A DNA stretch of 64,000 nucleotides from assembly GCA_014338405.1 (NCBI GenBank), contig JTDE01000151.1, forward strand, positions 73,513 to 137,512, in the 5' to 3' direction. Positions 11,131 through 24,223 of the stretch are shown piece after piece. This DNA is from Paragonimus skrjabini miyazakii. Taxonomy: Eukaryota > Platyhelminthes > Trematoda > Plagiorchiida > Troglotrematidae. Both the position numbers and the translations under genes were made by a program. The number at the start of each line of letters is the position of its first letter. Position 1 is the first letter of the stretch. The notes beneath the pieces are model-generated. The model was not told where the DNA came from. It worked only from the letters and a program-made list of their open reading frames with translations, and ran no database searches.

Positions 11131-13382
11131 TTTTTCTAATGTTCAGTATCCAATATTCGAGCAGATTGAGAGCCAGTTTTCAACTCACTAACGAAACAAG
11201 TAACAGAACATGCATACGTCAGCGTGCCTTTCGTCTATTTGTTGGGACTGAATACCACTCAAAATGGAAATAAGTAACACTGAACACAAAATCATTTAAC
11301 CTAATGTATGGGAACACATTAGTCTATTAACGTGTAAAAGTCACTTTACTTGGTGACATAAAACTGTGGTATGGGAATTATTTTCCTCTGTAAACGACAC
11401 AGTGTATCACATATTCAGCCTGTATAATCACAGTAGATAGCAACTTTAAAACTGGGTTATAATTATACACCAATGCCAAAATACTCATCGAAAGAGTTGC
11501 TGTCTACCTTGGTTGCGTTGGGCTTACTCCGTACACACATCCTGGAACCATCTTTGTTAATAAAGTGCCACACAGCGTGTTGTTCAGAATATTACCCTCA
11601 TGGTATAGACAGATTTTGATAGTGGATAACGTTAGTAACCCGGCCAGTGACTTCACAAACGGTGTGGCTGGTACGATGACATTCTGGACCACCAGAAAGG
11701 TTTTAGAAGTGGCAATCGCAAAGCCGGCATGTCATATTTATTCTCTACTGAGTAGGACATGTCGTTAGAGAAATCTCTGTCCGACTTGATCATAGTAATC
11801 ATGGGATCACAGAATTTGACTAAAAATGTCAAACTATAATGTACATGCAACGACGCATATAAAGGCACGTGCTAATACAACTGTAGCGCAATATACAGGG
11901 TTTGCATGACTTTGTTTCTTGATTAAGCCCAATTTGGATGGTCATCAGCACGTTATCTTTGGTGGAATCTTTCGAACGGTCAAGAAATATGCCTCAGTAA
12001 ACCGAACTCGATAAATAAGATGTCCAAACCTCGAATGAAACATATGTTTACCTTGAAAGTTTCAGATTGAAACAGATTTCAGGTGGGGCCTGACAAGTCT
12101 ATAACACAGGGCTGTACTCCATGTCACAATTGCACCACGATCAACTTAACAGATGATCAATTCAGGTAGAAACAAAACCATTATTACAAATTGAGGCTGA
12201 CATCTAAACAATTTTTCCATGGAAGTGGAAAACATTAAATGTAGTCTAACGCTTAACTGACCTGCCAACTCTCAAGGCCATAGACCGACATCACGGGCCT
12301 CTCCAGCTAGCGCGTGATGCGACAACCCCTATTCAGCCTTACGCACAATCTACTCCAAGCCTTTCCCGCCTTCACTAGCTTGACGAACGACGAGCCCTGC
12401 CCCGTCTCTACTGTGGTTACCAGTGCCGCACACACACGCACACGAACGCGCGCACTCACTGAATCATCCTTACATGTGACAACCCACAAACACGTGGTCC
12501 CGACACACGAAAGGATTAGTTCCAAACGCGAAACACAACACAATTTTCAACGCCGCGTCTTGTACGATGAGCATTTCAGCAACGCGCCAAGGCAACAGAT
12601 GCGGGAACGTGAACTACACCATAACACCACAGCTCCGTATTGAATCCGTGTGATGCTGCCTCTTCAACATTACTAAAACATTGCATACACCTGGGTATTG
12701 TCATCCATATCTTCATCAACCCGGGCATCATTATTGTCTGTGAATCTCCACTGTTTATTTGTTTCCAGTCATTCCCACGATTACACCAGTTCTGGTCATA
12801 TTTCTCAATCCTCAGATGTGTACCTTTTATTGTTACTCAGAGTTAGGCCGGAGTTAGTCCACACATCCCACTATCTAACCGGTTCTAAACAAAGGTGTGG
12901 AGGCCATCACTGTACATGATTGTGCGGTCGCCCATTCAGAGACGCCACGGGCCGCTAGAAAATGAGCAACTGGGAAGTCACAATTATCATTGTAGTAAAT
13001 GTGAGCAAAACTGAAGAGGCTGCTATTAGGCAATTAGTCTTGACTAATGCAGATAATCCCGGTAGTTTTGAAACATTCGAAATGTAGTTAGACTGCTGAA
13101 ACTTCTTTTTTGTCTATCGAAGGTTTTGGAAGTTTTCCGATTTTTCCTGCATCCAAAGATATTCGTGAAAATTTTAGGCAAACTAGCGAGGGATTATAGA
13201 ATACTAGGTAGGGGCGTAGATGTGTCTACTTGTTCATCGTTAGGGTACTGATGTCTTTCTGCCCAACAGGTCTGATGAAGAAACGCCTAGTGGCGCTGAC
13301 TATCTATACATATCTCTGCATCTTTCATCTCAGGAAGTTTGGCAATCTGGGATATGGGATGATGATTCTTCAGATTAACTGC
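11131..13382. other. No gene recognised; small GC-richer patch
   Basis: The patch at about 12280-12640 is richer in GC than its surroundings, holds a short AC/CG microsatellite near 12430-12455, and is open for 109 codons on plus (12314-12643) and 78 on minus. Neither product resembles a family I know; an unknown repeat is as likely as an exon. The remainder shows only short overlapping frames. Confidence 0.4.
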
Positions 13383-13585
13383 GACCACGCTTTCATGAGG
13401 CAACCGTGTTTACCACTGCGTCTCATGAAAGCGTGGCCGGAGTTCTAGTCCCGGTAATGGCTGACGAGCTCTAATAAGAGCGAAACTCGAGTCTAGTGCT
13501 TCTTTTCGGAAGGGGCCGACTGGAAAGTCTATGGGAATGCGACAGCTGCGATCAATTGTGGGTGATGTTCAACCTGAATACGGCA
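13383..13585. repeat. Family A repeat, head hairpin plus full tail
   Basis: Minus-orientation head at 13383-13421 (gaccacgctttcatgaggca, accgtgtttaccactgcg), joined directly to a plus-orientation copy starting inside the head (ctcatgaaagcgtggccgga). The plus copy runs through B-box (gagttctagtcccgg), ctctaataagagcgaaactc, cgagtctagtgcttc and gcgatcaattgtgggtgatg. CCACGCTTTCATGAG and its complement form a tight hairpin. The tail is close to the family consensus, so this is among the youngest copies here. Confidence 0.8.
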
Positions 13586-16133
13586 ATCATCTGCCAAATG
13601 AAACAGATCCATCAACTGCTGATTTGTGGGTGGCTAACAAGCACATTTCTTTACAGTCTGATTCATTCAGTTGCGAAAACACACAAGTCGAGATCACTTG
13701 CCAAAACTTAACATTGACTGCCTTCCACTTACTAAATGGTGTCATCAGTAGCGTGTTATTATCCCTGCTTCATGATATACAGCATCGCTACTAAAAAGTG
13801 TCGCACGATTCGGATGCGTGGAAGCGGGTGGAAGCGGGTGAGTGCTCCATTCTAGGAAGCTCAGAAACGGGAAGCGAGGATTGGGGACATGGGCATGCAC
13901 GGTGATGACAAAAAGCTGGCAATGTATTGTCAACAACAGATGTGGCGACACGTTAGTGTCACAGGGTGGTGTTTGTTGTCGTGTTTGTGCGCTGTTGCAT
14001 ACGTGGTAATTTGACTAACAATAACCAAGCTTTTTATTTGATCACGGCATATTACTAATATCCGATAAAAACAGTGTATTTCCAATTGACAGTACTGCTG
14101 TGGTCACAGTAGAATATTCTTAATCTAACCGTTTCATATATGGGATGTATTGTAAATTTAGTTTGTTGTGTACCATATCATCAGTATTCAAGGGTGATGA
14201 TCAAAAATCTAGGCTGGGTCCAATGTGTATTATGTCCAAACTCGATCGAGATGAATACACATTTAAAGACAGTCTTCATTTTTTGGCGGGTCTAGCTTTG
14301 TGTCTTCGGCAGTTACTAAGAAATAATGGTACCACCATCAACGTCATCGTCTTAAGCTGTGAACCATTATGGTTCGGATTATCGTTGGTTCCACAAGCAG
14401 TTCAGAAAGTATTGAGATAAAATAAAACTGCAAGTGTATACGGAAGATCAAACGTAAGAGAAGAAGAGGGGTGAAGAAAAGGAAGCAGCTGCGTTACAGG
14501 AAACAGAAAAATAAGAATGAACAACCATGAGGGCGTAGTGACTGTGGCATGTTGCTGTGACAGAGATTGTGCTCAACCAGTTGCGTGTATAGTTACAAAC
14601 TCCTCCGTAAGGTAGATGACACCTACCAACTTTGGTCTACGGAGTGGTCAAGACGTTCACAGTCCATAAACATATAATCAGTCCGTTACTTTGCATTTCC
14701 TTTTAACCATTACCAGTTACATTAACTAATTCACTGTGCGACGTACGGCATACGGTGTGAATGGCACAAGTTGTGAAGACTGTGCATTTGAATTACCCAC
14801 GTTTTCGGTAGCAAACTCGTACATTTCTTCAGTGCATACTTACTGGTGGAGACGACGGTGGTTGAATACCTTAAGTCTAGAAGCAGTAATCACAAGAATG
14901 GATCAGTCCTTTGTTCCATAGAGCACACAGCCGACACACGACTTGTAAACCTGTAATAGGAAGAACATTGTAGAAACATAGTTTACAATCCATATACGTT
15001 GACTGACGGTACCTGTTCACAGCGGATTTTACCACATTGGATCAAACATTGGTTGGTAAAAGTTTGCACTTAAATGATGGAAATTCCAACGAAGCTGGTT
15101 CTTACAGCGTTTCAAAATGGTCGGTTACGATAACAGCGACCACATAAAAGGGGAAGACGAGGCGTGCAAGGACGTAGTGACGTGCTGTCTCAGGTATTTG
15201 ACTAGTAGTCTATCCATACGATATATGTAACAAGTGATAAAATAGTGTGTAATAAACGAGGAAGAAGTAGCGGACTTTACGTAAATCCATACAAAGCAGT
15301 AACAGTTACGGAAACAGGCAAGTAATTACTAATGGTACTGTTCACTTTTCACATTATTGGCCATTCGACAGTTTAGCTAGAACGGGTGTATGATGTGCAC
15401 GAGTGGAATTGAGAGTTGTGTAATGGTCATTTGGGTCAAACAGGAGTTTCAGTTAATTGGTTGGGTCCTGCGAGTCAGTGGATGGGTCTACAGTAAGCTG
15501 GCTGGAAACGAATTTGTGTGTAAGGTTTGACGTGTAGAGTTTGACAGAGACATGGGATCGTAATCAACTGTAATATTCGGAATTAGGAACTTCGAATACT
15601 CGAATTGAAACCTCTCACGAGAGTAATAAAGAGAAGACATCGCACTGGTTGCAGTGAGCAGTTCATAACCTTGAGACAAGAAGCCAAGTTTATGGATGTG
15701 CAACAGTATTAAAGAAATCATAGCCACTCATTGGCTGGTCGTAGTAGCACATACAAAGTCACAACCTTTACGTTAATTGGTGTAATGCAGAACAAAGGAA
15801 TTGGGGAATGACGGAAGAGACTGTCTGCTCAATCCTTGTGTGTTATCATCAGCGCGAAGTGTGGATTGATCCCTTGTTAGATCTCCTATTGTGTAGGGGT
15901 TTGGATAAGCAGTGAATCGAGTAGATTTTCACCACATCAATGTATGCAATTTTTAATCGGCCAACGTTAACTGAGTGATGTACGTCCCTTCTGTTTTGCG
16001 ATCGACCACTCTGAAAAGATCGGTACATGGAAGTTGTGAAAGCGCTTAAAGCCAGCCAGTGTGAATTAAAACAGAAGAGCAAGCAGGCAGTATCGATGAA
16101 TATGTCCTGGACGCAACGATTCCCGTGTAAGTG
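13586..16133. other. No gene recognised
   Basis: Short frames only (13745-13951 minus; 14145-14420 plus, 91 codons; 15488-15727 minus). A small direct duplication of gtggaagcgg lies near 13818-13839. The 14145-14420 frame has no recognised similarity and no convincing splice borders. Confidence 0.45.
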
Positions 16134-16155
16134 GAGACTGAGTGTATCGCATGCG
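16134..16155. repeat. 22-bp sequence repeated across the scaffold gap (left copy)
   Basis: The last 22 bases before the Ns (gagactgagtgtatcgcatg plus cg) are identical to the first 22 bases after the gap at 16256-16277. The identity stops exactly at the contig ends, which is what two unmerged overlapping contigs look like. Confidence 0.9.
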
Positions 16156-16255
16156 NNNNNNNNNNNNNNNNNNNNNNNNNNNNNNNNNNNNNNNNNNNNN
16201 NNNNNNNNNNNNNNNNNNNNNNNNNNNNNNNNNNNNNNNNNNNNNNNNNNNNNNN
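16156..16255. other. Scaffold gap of 100 N
   Basis: Exactly 100 ambiguous bases, the usual placeholder for a join of unknown size. Because both flanks end in the same 22 bases, the real gap may be zero or negative. Any reading frame running through here should be ignored. Confidence 0.95.
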
Positions 16256-16277
16256 GAGACTGAGTGTATCGCATGCG
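16256..16277. repeat. 22-bp sequence repeated across the scaffold gap (right copy)
   Basis: Identical to 16134-16155; begins with the first base after the Ns. Confidence 0.9.
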
Positions 16278-19200
16278 ATTTCTTAAATAAATGATGTAAG
16301 TCGCACCAGCACTTATTAGTGCCAGCGAATGGGAGCACAGCCATGAACTAGTTTCCCCGGGGTGCATTCCTGATCTTACCGTCCTTCGTAGCCCTAGAAG
16401 AACAACACGTGCGCCATCAGACCATTTGCTTCCCACCACCGTGTCAATCTAAAACGATGTTGTTGGTGATGGAACCGTTTAACCATACCGTTCAGTGAAG
16501 AAGGATATGCAATGGTCGTTGCGTGCTCGCACTTGAGGGGTGCGTCAGATCACGTAAAAAGAGCTAACATAAACAGATACACGATCGGTAGTGATCGGAG
16601 CCTGTTCGCAGAAACTCGGAACCCAGATTTCTATACAATTGCTTGAACCGGCTTCTGTCAACAGTGTATTCAAGGAATCAGTAATGAGCTATTTTGTGAA
16701 TCTGTACGCACATATCAGAATACGCATACACCCGTTGAAAGTTAGAAGGGGGTAATGATGCAGCGCAGGACGTGTTGGAAACATGTGTCTGGTAATACGT
16801 GACTACTTGGTGTACTGATGATATGACGATGCACTTAAATGCATTAAAAAATAACTAAGATTGACGATGGGCATTCACTACACTGAAGGAACCGTTAGGA
16901 TATCAACCCTAGGTTAACTCGCCTAGCGTTCCTATGTCACTATACCGACGCAAACTAGCAGACTGGGCTTCACTCGCTCGCATTATTTCCCCCTCTTCGG
17001 CCATCTTGAGTGACCTGACTAGGTGTAGTACAGCGGAGAATTAGCGGTACTAACTACTGTGTGTAGTTGCTTGGTAAAAACAACTGGGCATTTCAATACA
17101 TTAGTTAGTTATGACAAATGTCCCTTTTTCTGATGAGATACCGAGTGGTTCTCTGTGACTGAACCATAACGGTTACTCCTCTTCACTGTAAAAACAAGAA
17201 CACCGAAATGGCACAATTGAATTTAGTTCTTCACAGAGGGACATCAACTTAAGGACAGTTAGATCAGCTCCTCAGTACAGCTGCTTTTTTCTCTGTCCTA
17301 TTCCGATTTGACAGCAGTTGGTGTTATCAGTAAAATCACTTTCACTACATGTGAGCGATCGTTAATCACCGCAATTACTGTGACATGTTTTATAAAAGAA
17401 GTACATGAAGTACACCAGTGATTCGTAGAAAACTATTTACTATGAAGTGTACCGTGAAATTTAAAGTTATTCCCATCCATCCCCAAAGTTTTGTTGGACA
17501 TTATCTGTGCGATCGCATACGGAAAAGAAAAAATAGCGTGTCAGTTTTCGAGTAGTATAGCTATGTTAAAGAAAATTAAAAAGATACCGAATTACCTGGT
17601 AAAAATCCATGAACTTCTGCACCTTGCACATTTCTTCACGAAACTTATTTTCAACATAGCCGTTATAAGAATCTTCGGAGATTACTTACCATAAAGTCAC
17701 GATGCTCAAGTGGCATTTCAGCCAAAATGTTTGAACAATAAGTGAATTTCGAAGGAACTGCAGACACCCGAAATGAACATAAGTTCAAGTACACAAACTG
17801 TCACATCTTTACCGATATTGTTCTATCAAGTTGGGATGTGCGAATCTATTAAACATGAGTTTTCAAGTCAGAAAGTTATCATGTAGAAGGAAGTAGTCCA
17901 TAATTAAAATTCACCTACAGTAGGCAACTGTTAGACTTACAAATCGATAAGATTTCTACCGGAATTTATGCACCCGATGTCTATCAAATTCAAAAGACTG
18001 TCGTGGTCAACTCATGATGATCCTGTAAGGAATAACTTTAAGCAAATACAAGGTAGTTAATCCGAAGAAATAGTCCACGGACACGTAGCATCGTAATAAT
18101 AAAATGGAGAGACCAGATTGCGAACAATCTCGGCTTCGATTGGATTCGAACCAGAAACAGTATACCAACCTCGGTTACATTGTACATCCTGAGTGTAAGG
18201 AGTTGTCTTCGATATACAAAATTACAGTTACGTTGTTTGGAACGTCAAGGAACAGGTAGCTAGATGAGTCATGGGACTCAAATTGTAATCCAACCCTACA
18301 AAGTCGACATTAATTGTCAATTCTGGACACCTCTATAAGACATACATTCATCATTCAAGAAAGGACGATTTAAGGGTGTTCTACATAACAGGGCGGGGTA
18401 AACTGTAGGAATGCTATGCATTTTCTCAGGGCCAGCAACAATACAGTTTAGAAGCAACAACCACTTTGGATGACATTCTTAATCCTACAACATCGGTGCA
18501 TACATGGTAGACAGTAGCCGATCCGGCATACCTGAAAATCTTGATATCACGCTACCAGACATCACGCGAATTGTATATATGTCTAGATGTTTGCGCAGAT
18601 TTTTGTCCACCTTCTGTTGATAGGTACACAGGTGTATGAATGTTCGCCCAGTATGCCACTTCACTACTTTTCAATGGTCAATGTCGACATGATAAACGCC
18701 ATCGATTTATCTTCACCCTATAGTTTCCCGTACAACAGAGGAAGTAGATTCATAAGATTTGTGAAATAAAAACAAAAACCTATTAAATTTTCCACAAATA
18801 TAAGATTATCAAAACAGAATTTACCTGCTTCCAGCAATATGAATTGCTGCCAGATGTGTTTGTTTTAGAAACAGAATGAAGCGTAAGTTGATTAGACAGT
18901 AGAACATCTGGGGATGTAGTAGATTTAGTGAAACAAATACACGGTTATTCATTTAGCCAATGGATACTGAATCACGAAAAGTTCAAGTTCATCTAATCAA
19001 TGGCCTGAAGGCAGAATCTGATGCATTTCAGTGAACCGTTTGTGCAAATGCTGATAATGGGGCAAAGTCCGCAGTGATATAGGTGTCAGTATATACTCCT
19101 CAGACTTTGTATAGCCAATATATTCAGGCTTAACATACAGGTGTCCTGATAACGTATACCAAATCATGATGGTGATTTCAGTTGTAAAGACAAAAGTTCG

Positions 19201-19542
19201 TTCATTTAAACACTTGGGTTAGAATGAGTTCGCTTGAGGTGTAGACTGATTAACTGGATATTTGAATACTAGTTTCATGCTGGAGTTAATTGTTTGTCGT
19301 TAGCCCATTTGAGAGTTATGTTGGTAAGTTTTCTGCGGAAGCCTACTGAAATCCTCAGATTGGTGTAGATGACAGGATCTTTTGTGGGAAATGTGCTCGA
19401 AATGAGTTTATTGCACATTGTTGAATGGTTCTAAATTTAACAACACAACGTGACCTGCATTTTCTGTGATTATATTGCGAAATATTTGGTCTGCAATCAT
19501 TGGATATGTGCTGGGGATGTGTATGAGCAATGACGAACTTGA
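16278..19542. other. No gene recognised
   Basis: AT-rich, with frames up to 67 codons (17491-17694 plus), none recognised. A lone B-box-like ggattcgaacc sits at 18142-18152 on the minus sense, without a matching A box. No other structure seen. Confidence 0.45.
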
Positions 19543-19800
19543 TCAAGTGCTTCCAGGTGGATTCTCACCGCTAACTTCACAGTACGTATTTTTCAATTCA
19601 TGCGACCATTCCTGAGTTTTTTCAAAATGGTACTGGTTACTTTTGTCATCACAATGTACAACTTGGTCTTTTGCACGCAATAATTTTGGTTTTGGTAGTA
19701 TTTGCCGGTCTTCTGGACAAGGTTCGTTTTTACACAATCCAGAACTCATCCAAATTTCACACTCGTTGATGTATTCTCGTTTAATGAATTACTTTCTTTG
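19543..19800 (-). CDS. Possible exon with a thyroglobulin type-1-like domain
   Basis: The minus strand is open from about 19800 to a stop at 19543 and reads YINECEIWMSSGLCKNEPC, then PEDRQILPKP, VVHCDDKSNQYHFEKTQEW and TYCEVSGENPPGS. The spacing resembles a thyroglobulin type-1 repeat: Cys-x-x-Arg, then Cys-Asp-x-x-Gly/Ser-x-Tyr, then a Gln-rich turn, then CxCV and G..PGS/T. Two of the six expected cysteines (those of QC and the first of CWCV) are missing together; they normally pair with each other, as in a four-cysteine variant. Such domains occur in secreted matrix proteins and protease inhibitors. A GTGAGA donor-like site lies inside the 3' part (gcggtgagaatcc), so the exon might end there. 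The 5' border is unclear, with an in-frame stop just upstream. Similarity judged by eye; a chance frame or pseudogene is possible. Confidence 0.35.
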
Positions 19801-20388
19801 TCTATCCTCAGATGGTGCACTCCTGAAAGTTTTTTCATTCATCGGTGTGTTTCATGGTATACTCGTTTCATTTCCAAGCTACCCTGGTGACCACTTTTTT
19901 TTATCCTATACTGTATACGCATTCACCGTCTCATTTGCCGTTTCTCCTATCATCACCCAACACTTGAAGTGTATCGAGCAATATGGAGTTAGAATTTTCT
20001 TGTGTCGTTGGTGATAATGATCATTGCATTTGAGTTAATCTAGTGAGTTTGAGGTAAGTTAGTTTAATTAATTCGTGTCGATCACCAGTGTATATGATAC
20101 GACTGATTATCAAACATTTTGAGATTACAATTTTCCTAAGGTTTAAAAAACTTGGGACACGTCAATCTGTGTATGTGGTCATGACTGTTGTCATTTCATG
20201 AGCTCTCTAATTTTCGGTTCATCTCTGTGCTTGATATTTTGTATGCTTCCATTTGTATCCGCTTGTTGCGCCCTGAACTTTAATCCTGACGTGTACATCG
20301 GTGTCGAACCAACCTGGAAAAGAACGTGCCATTTACATTGATACGACCACTTAGTATTTGCCTTAAATAGCCAGGCTGTCAAATTCAC

Positions 20389-23300
20389 CGACTGAGAGGA
20401 CTCGACTTACAAAAAAGAATTACTGGTTGCATTGGTACATACACAAGCCTGTCAGCTATCTCCAACGTTTGGACTCAAACGACGAATGAACAGATTAAAA
20501 CAATTGCACCACAATTTGCTTTTCTGACACGTAGATTGTTGCATTGACAGTTGAAGTGGAGAGTTGGCACTATTATCCTTCCAAGAAAATCTCCACATCG
20601 CCTTATTCAGCCTTTACAGTTTTTTGCTTCACCCTGATCTAATTCGTGGTGATCACTTTCTATAAGAAATCTTAATTTATATATAAATCTGATCAATGTT
20701 TGAATTGATTATGCCCAATCCGTATGTCCATTGACCATCTTTTTCATTTTCCACACATGTGAAGATATGGTTTATCACAGCTTACTGGATAAGTTAGTGG
20801 AAAATCAAGTCTGCGGATGTTAGTCAAAATTAAAAGTCAATTCCCGACAGTCTGTCATGTGCTCATGAGGCTTACGTTATAAAGAGCAAATGCTTTGTAA
20901 TAATTCTATTTTATTTTCAATTCTTCTGTAATTGTTACTTGACGTTTTCAACTACTGACGAAATTTCACCTTTGCACTAAACGACGCTACATTAGTGTTT
21001 ATAGCCTTGTGCGACTCAATGTAATCCTGCCCAACCCAAAAACACTTTATAAAAGGTATAGTGTACGGTACAAACTGTGGTAACTGCCGGGGACGATGCA
21101 CTGCGAAGTAAATAGATTCACTTCAACCATAGATTCTATGAGGTGACAGTTATAACAAAAAAATGTGAAATCTACAAACAAAATTTGCACAATTGCAAAA
21201 CAACACAATATGCATGCGCTATGATATATCCTCCCTCTCACTGAAATATCGTTGTCAAAATTATTCTAATTTTCAAATGAATTCGCCGGGCTGTAATATA
21301 TTTCACAGGACATGGACAAATATCGCGGAGGGTAGGTGGACGCGCATATATCTTGTAAGCCCCAGCAACATGTGCATACAAATTTGTCCAAATGCACACA
21401 CACAGTTATGCTACCTTCATGTTATGAGTTAGCCATAGCTTGTAACCTGGTCTGAAACTAACTCAGACAAATAGTATCTACTCGGGGTGTGGTCGTTAAT
21501 TTTCCGGCATATAATATGCCTACACAGACGGAACTAACGAATCGTAAAAGCAGGATATGAATAAGGAATGGGTAAACATACTGAACGAAATCAGTAAGCC
21601 GAAACCACTGTTTATGTAACAAAAGCAAAAAATGACCTGCCGAAGTTCGTTTTCACTGACACAAAACCATGTAACATAGGAGATTCACTTTCTTATGTTC
21701 GGCTGTTCGTCGAGCCTGGCGTTCAGAATGCAAAAGTTTAATTGCCAAATTAGGTGGTGTGATGAGTGTGTAAGAATTTGGTAGTGTAAATCTGAAGGTT
21801 GAAAATAGACGTGGAGAGATAAGACCATTACTTACTGGTTTCAGGTTGATACTGAATGTGTGTACTTGTTCAGATGAAGGCGTTTCCCACACGGCTTTAC
21901 ATTTAGTTTATACACTTCGTTAGGTGAACAGTTTGCTACCGCATATTGTCGAACGTTTGTTTTGTAGGTAACGGATTTTGGTGAAGGTTAGATTTAATCT
22001 TCAAGTATGGTTGCGGTGCACTCGGCTACACTACTAGTAAACATTATGGTATTTTAGTTAATATCATGTTCCAGTTGGACTGCGAGAACTCCAGGTGTTG
22101 TCCTAATGACCGCAGATTGAAACCAACCTTTTCCCACTCGAAGAATTCGAGGTAACTGCACAGCATGTGTTCATTATGTGCCTTTAATACACTACCTGAG
22201 CGACTTCCTCCTACTTGTTTCGATAATCGTGATTCAGTTATATTACACTATAGTGTGTGTGAGAACAATCTATTCACTTATCTACTAGACTGTGTTGGTC
22301 ATTGTAGCATAAAGTGAATGTTACTAAAATCAAATTCCGGTTCCTCAATTGACCATCAGTGTAGTTGCCGAAACGTTCAGAATAGTCTTCCGCTGAGAGT
22401 TTGCAGTCCACTTATTGCATGATGTAACGAGCGGTAAATGAGATAATTATCTTTTCCCATTGAGGATTACCACTTGAGTAAATTAACCATATAATCATAC
22501 TTTAATATTATTTGCCCTTATTCATCCAGAATTTGTCGTTGTTCGAAGTAAAATGTTCGGAGATAGAAACAGCATACAGTTTATTCCTGCAGAAGTCGTG
22601 TTATCAATATGAACTCCTTTTATATGTCGATTATTACGGATTTAGTTTCTCTTACACATTAACCTCAGTAGCTACCGTCGATGAATAGACAAAACTGAAT
22701 AGAATGCAATATGCTGAGTAGAGTAACACACAATAGTATGTAAATGCGCTCATTATCAGTCTGGTTGGTTAACAAAGGTTAATTTAGGTTTACAATCTGC
22801 GGCTTGTTTGCAAGCGAAAAAATGATAATTTTAATGTAATATGGACATAGTTTTGGTTAGTAAACTCAACGCGACATTAACAAACGGTAGACACATACAT
22901 AAATAAAACATGCGTCAGCACAAAACAAATGTGTGGGTCAGTCCTAAGAGTCCAATTGGGTTTCTGTTTAGGTTGAGTATTTCAGCTCGAACAATCCCAA
23001 TTCTTTGTTATTAATGCAGCACCCGGCATTGTACGGAAAATGCCTTCATTTATGTAACGGAAATAACTTTTCTACGGTAATTTAAATTGGATTTAACCCA
23101 TACCTGGTCTCAACCTTCGCTTTCAGATAAACCTTCTCGCCAACTAAATTCAAACGGGAGTAATAGTGTAGTGAGGAGGAACGATCGTGCCATACTACTC
23201 ACACCGCTGCTATTCGGTAGTGGGTGCCAATGCATAGATTTTGAGATTGAAGTCGCCGCAGAAAAATACAAGAAGAAACATCGGAGTGCATTATCGTATG

Positions 23301-23962
23301 AAATGGTTCTTGGTACTTAAGGGAACGTAAAGGAACTGAGCATTGACGTCTGTGGTAACCGTGACGGTCTGGGTCCATAGCCGTACGCAGATGAGTGTTT
23401 TTGTTTGTTGTCTTGTTGAAAGGCATAACCGACGTGTTGCTTCCCTGAATAAATAATCCTTGCGCCATCAGCGTTCTTAGCTCACAACACGCGGTTCAAA
23501 TTTCTCCCACATGATGTGCATGGGTGCATGTCCCCTTCCGCAGTGGATTTTGTACTCCGGTCCTCTTGCTTGTCGGAATTGCTTGTTAACCACAAAATCA
23601 GTAAGCCCACAATAGACCTGATCAAACAATCTTATCCAAACCACTAACCAAAACATTGTGTGAATTGCGTTCATCTTGCCTGATTAGTTTGAAAGGGGAA
23701 AGGGGCTAAGAATTCCTGCTCATTCCAGTTGATTACTCCGTGATAAAAGCTTCTCAGTTCGTATGGAGCAGCCGACTTGACTGAATTAACAAAGCAGTCA
23801 TTATATTATTGTCAGATTTTCGGAAATTAAGACTATTTCAAATAAAACACTACCCAGTTTCGTTATATCGACCTTGATTAGCGGATTGGTTGGTGGATTA
23901 CTTTTAAATGGTGGGTAGTTCAACAGATTTTACAACTTGAAGGAATCCATTTACGGAAAGCT
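20389..23962. other. No gene recognised
   Basis: Scattered frames of 60-90 codons on both strands (21047-21241, 21193-21432, 21653-21892, 23087-23320, 23199-23468), mostly overlapping each other. No recognised product, repeat or RNA. Confidence 0.45.
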
Positions 23963-24044
23963 TGAACTCCTACTGGATTCGAACCATCGACAGCAACAAC
24001 ATGCCCAAACGCGGTAAATATTCTGCCAGCTGAGCTACGGAGTC
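23963..24044 (-). repeat. tRNA-like sequence or SINE head, minus copy
   Basis: On the minus strand it has a perfect A box (TAGCTCAGCTGG, complement of 24026-24037) and a perfect B box (GGTTCGAATCC, complement of 23974-23984). The ends can pair as a tRNA acceptor stem (GACTCCG with AGGAGTT, six of seven). The middle (atttaccgcgtttgggcatg) does not fold into a convincing anticodon arm, and the T stem has a mismatch. It is therefore better called a tRNA-derived SINE or tRNA pseudogene than a functional tRNA. Confidence 0.65.
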
Positions 24045-24223
24045 ACGCCAGAAGTTCGGAAATTTCATATTTGGCCCCATATACCCACCCAACCAACGAT
24101 TTCTTATGGAATCAACCAACTGCTTCAGGGACCGACTGTCCAAGCAGGATTTCTCAATCAGTTCACGTTGGGATAAACCAACGCCACTGTTGAGCACTGA
24201 AGTGGTATCACTGATAGATATAT

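Noticed and set aside
12314..12643. 109-codon plus frame in the GC-richer patch
   Set aside because: Thr/His/Arg-rich product around an AC/CG microsatellite, with an overlapping open frame on the other strand; composition explains it.
13272..13300. ctgatgaagaaacgcc followed by a short hairpin, like a hammerhead core
   Set aside because: Stem II is absent between CTGATGA and GAAAC, there is no UH cleavage site after the hairpin, and no matching stem I; chance or a fossil at best.
15849..16439. 196-codon minus frame, with a weak RT-like FQSGRS and IAYIDVVK
   Set aside because: The frame runs through 100 Ns and is artificially long; the RT-like residues are too few and the spacing is shorter than in known RTs.
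18142..18152. Perfect B-box-like GGTTCGAATCC on the minus strand
   Set aside because: No A box at the right distance and no tRNA fold around it.
19643..20014. 123-codon plus frame
   Set aside because: Antisense to the thyroglobulin-like frame; hydrophobic and low-information product without domain.
20191..20388. Minus frame with KWSYQCK resembling EWSHELK of the 19.6 kb frame, as a possible repeated exon
   Set aside because: Only about 45 bases align, with many differences, and the rest of the frame does not fit a thyroglobulin domain.
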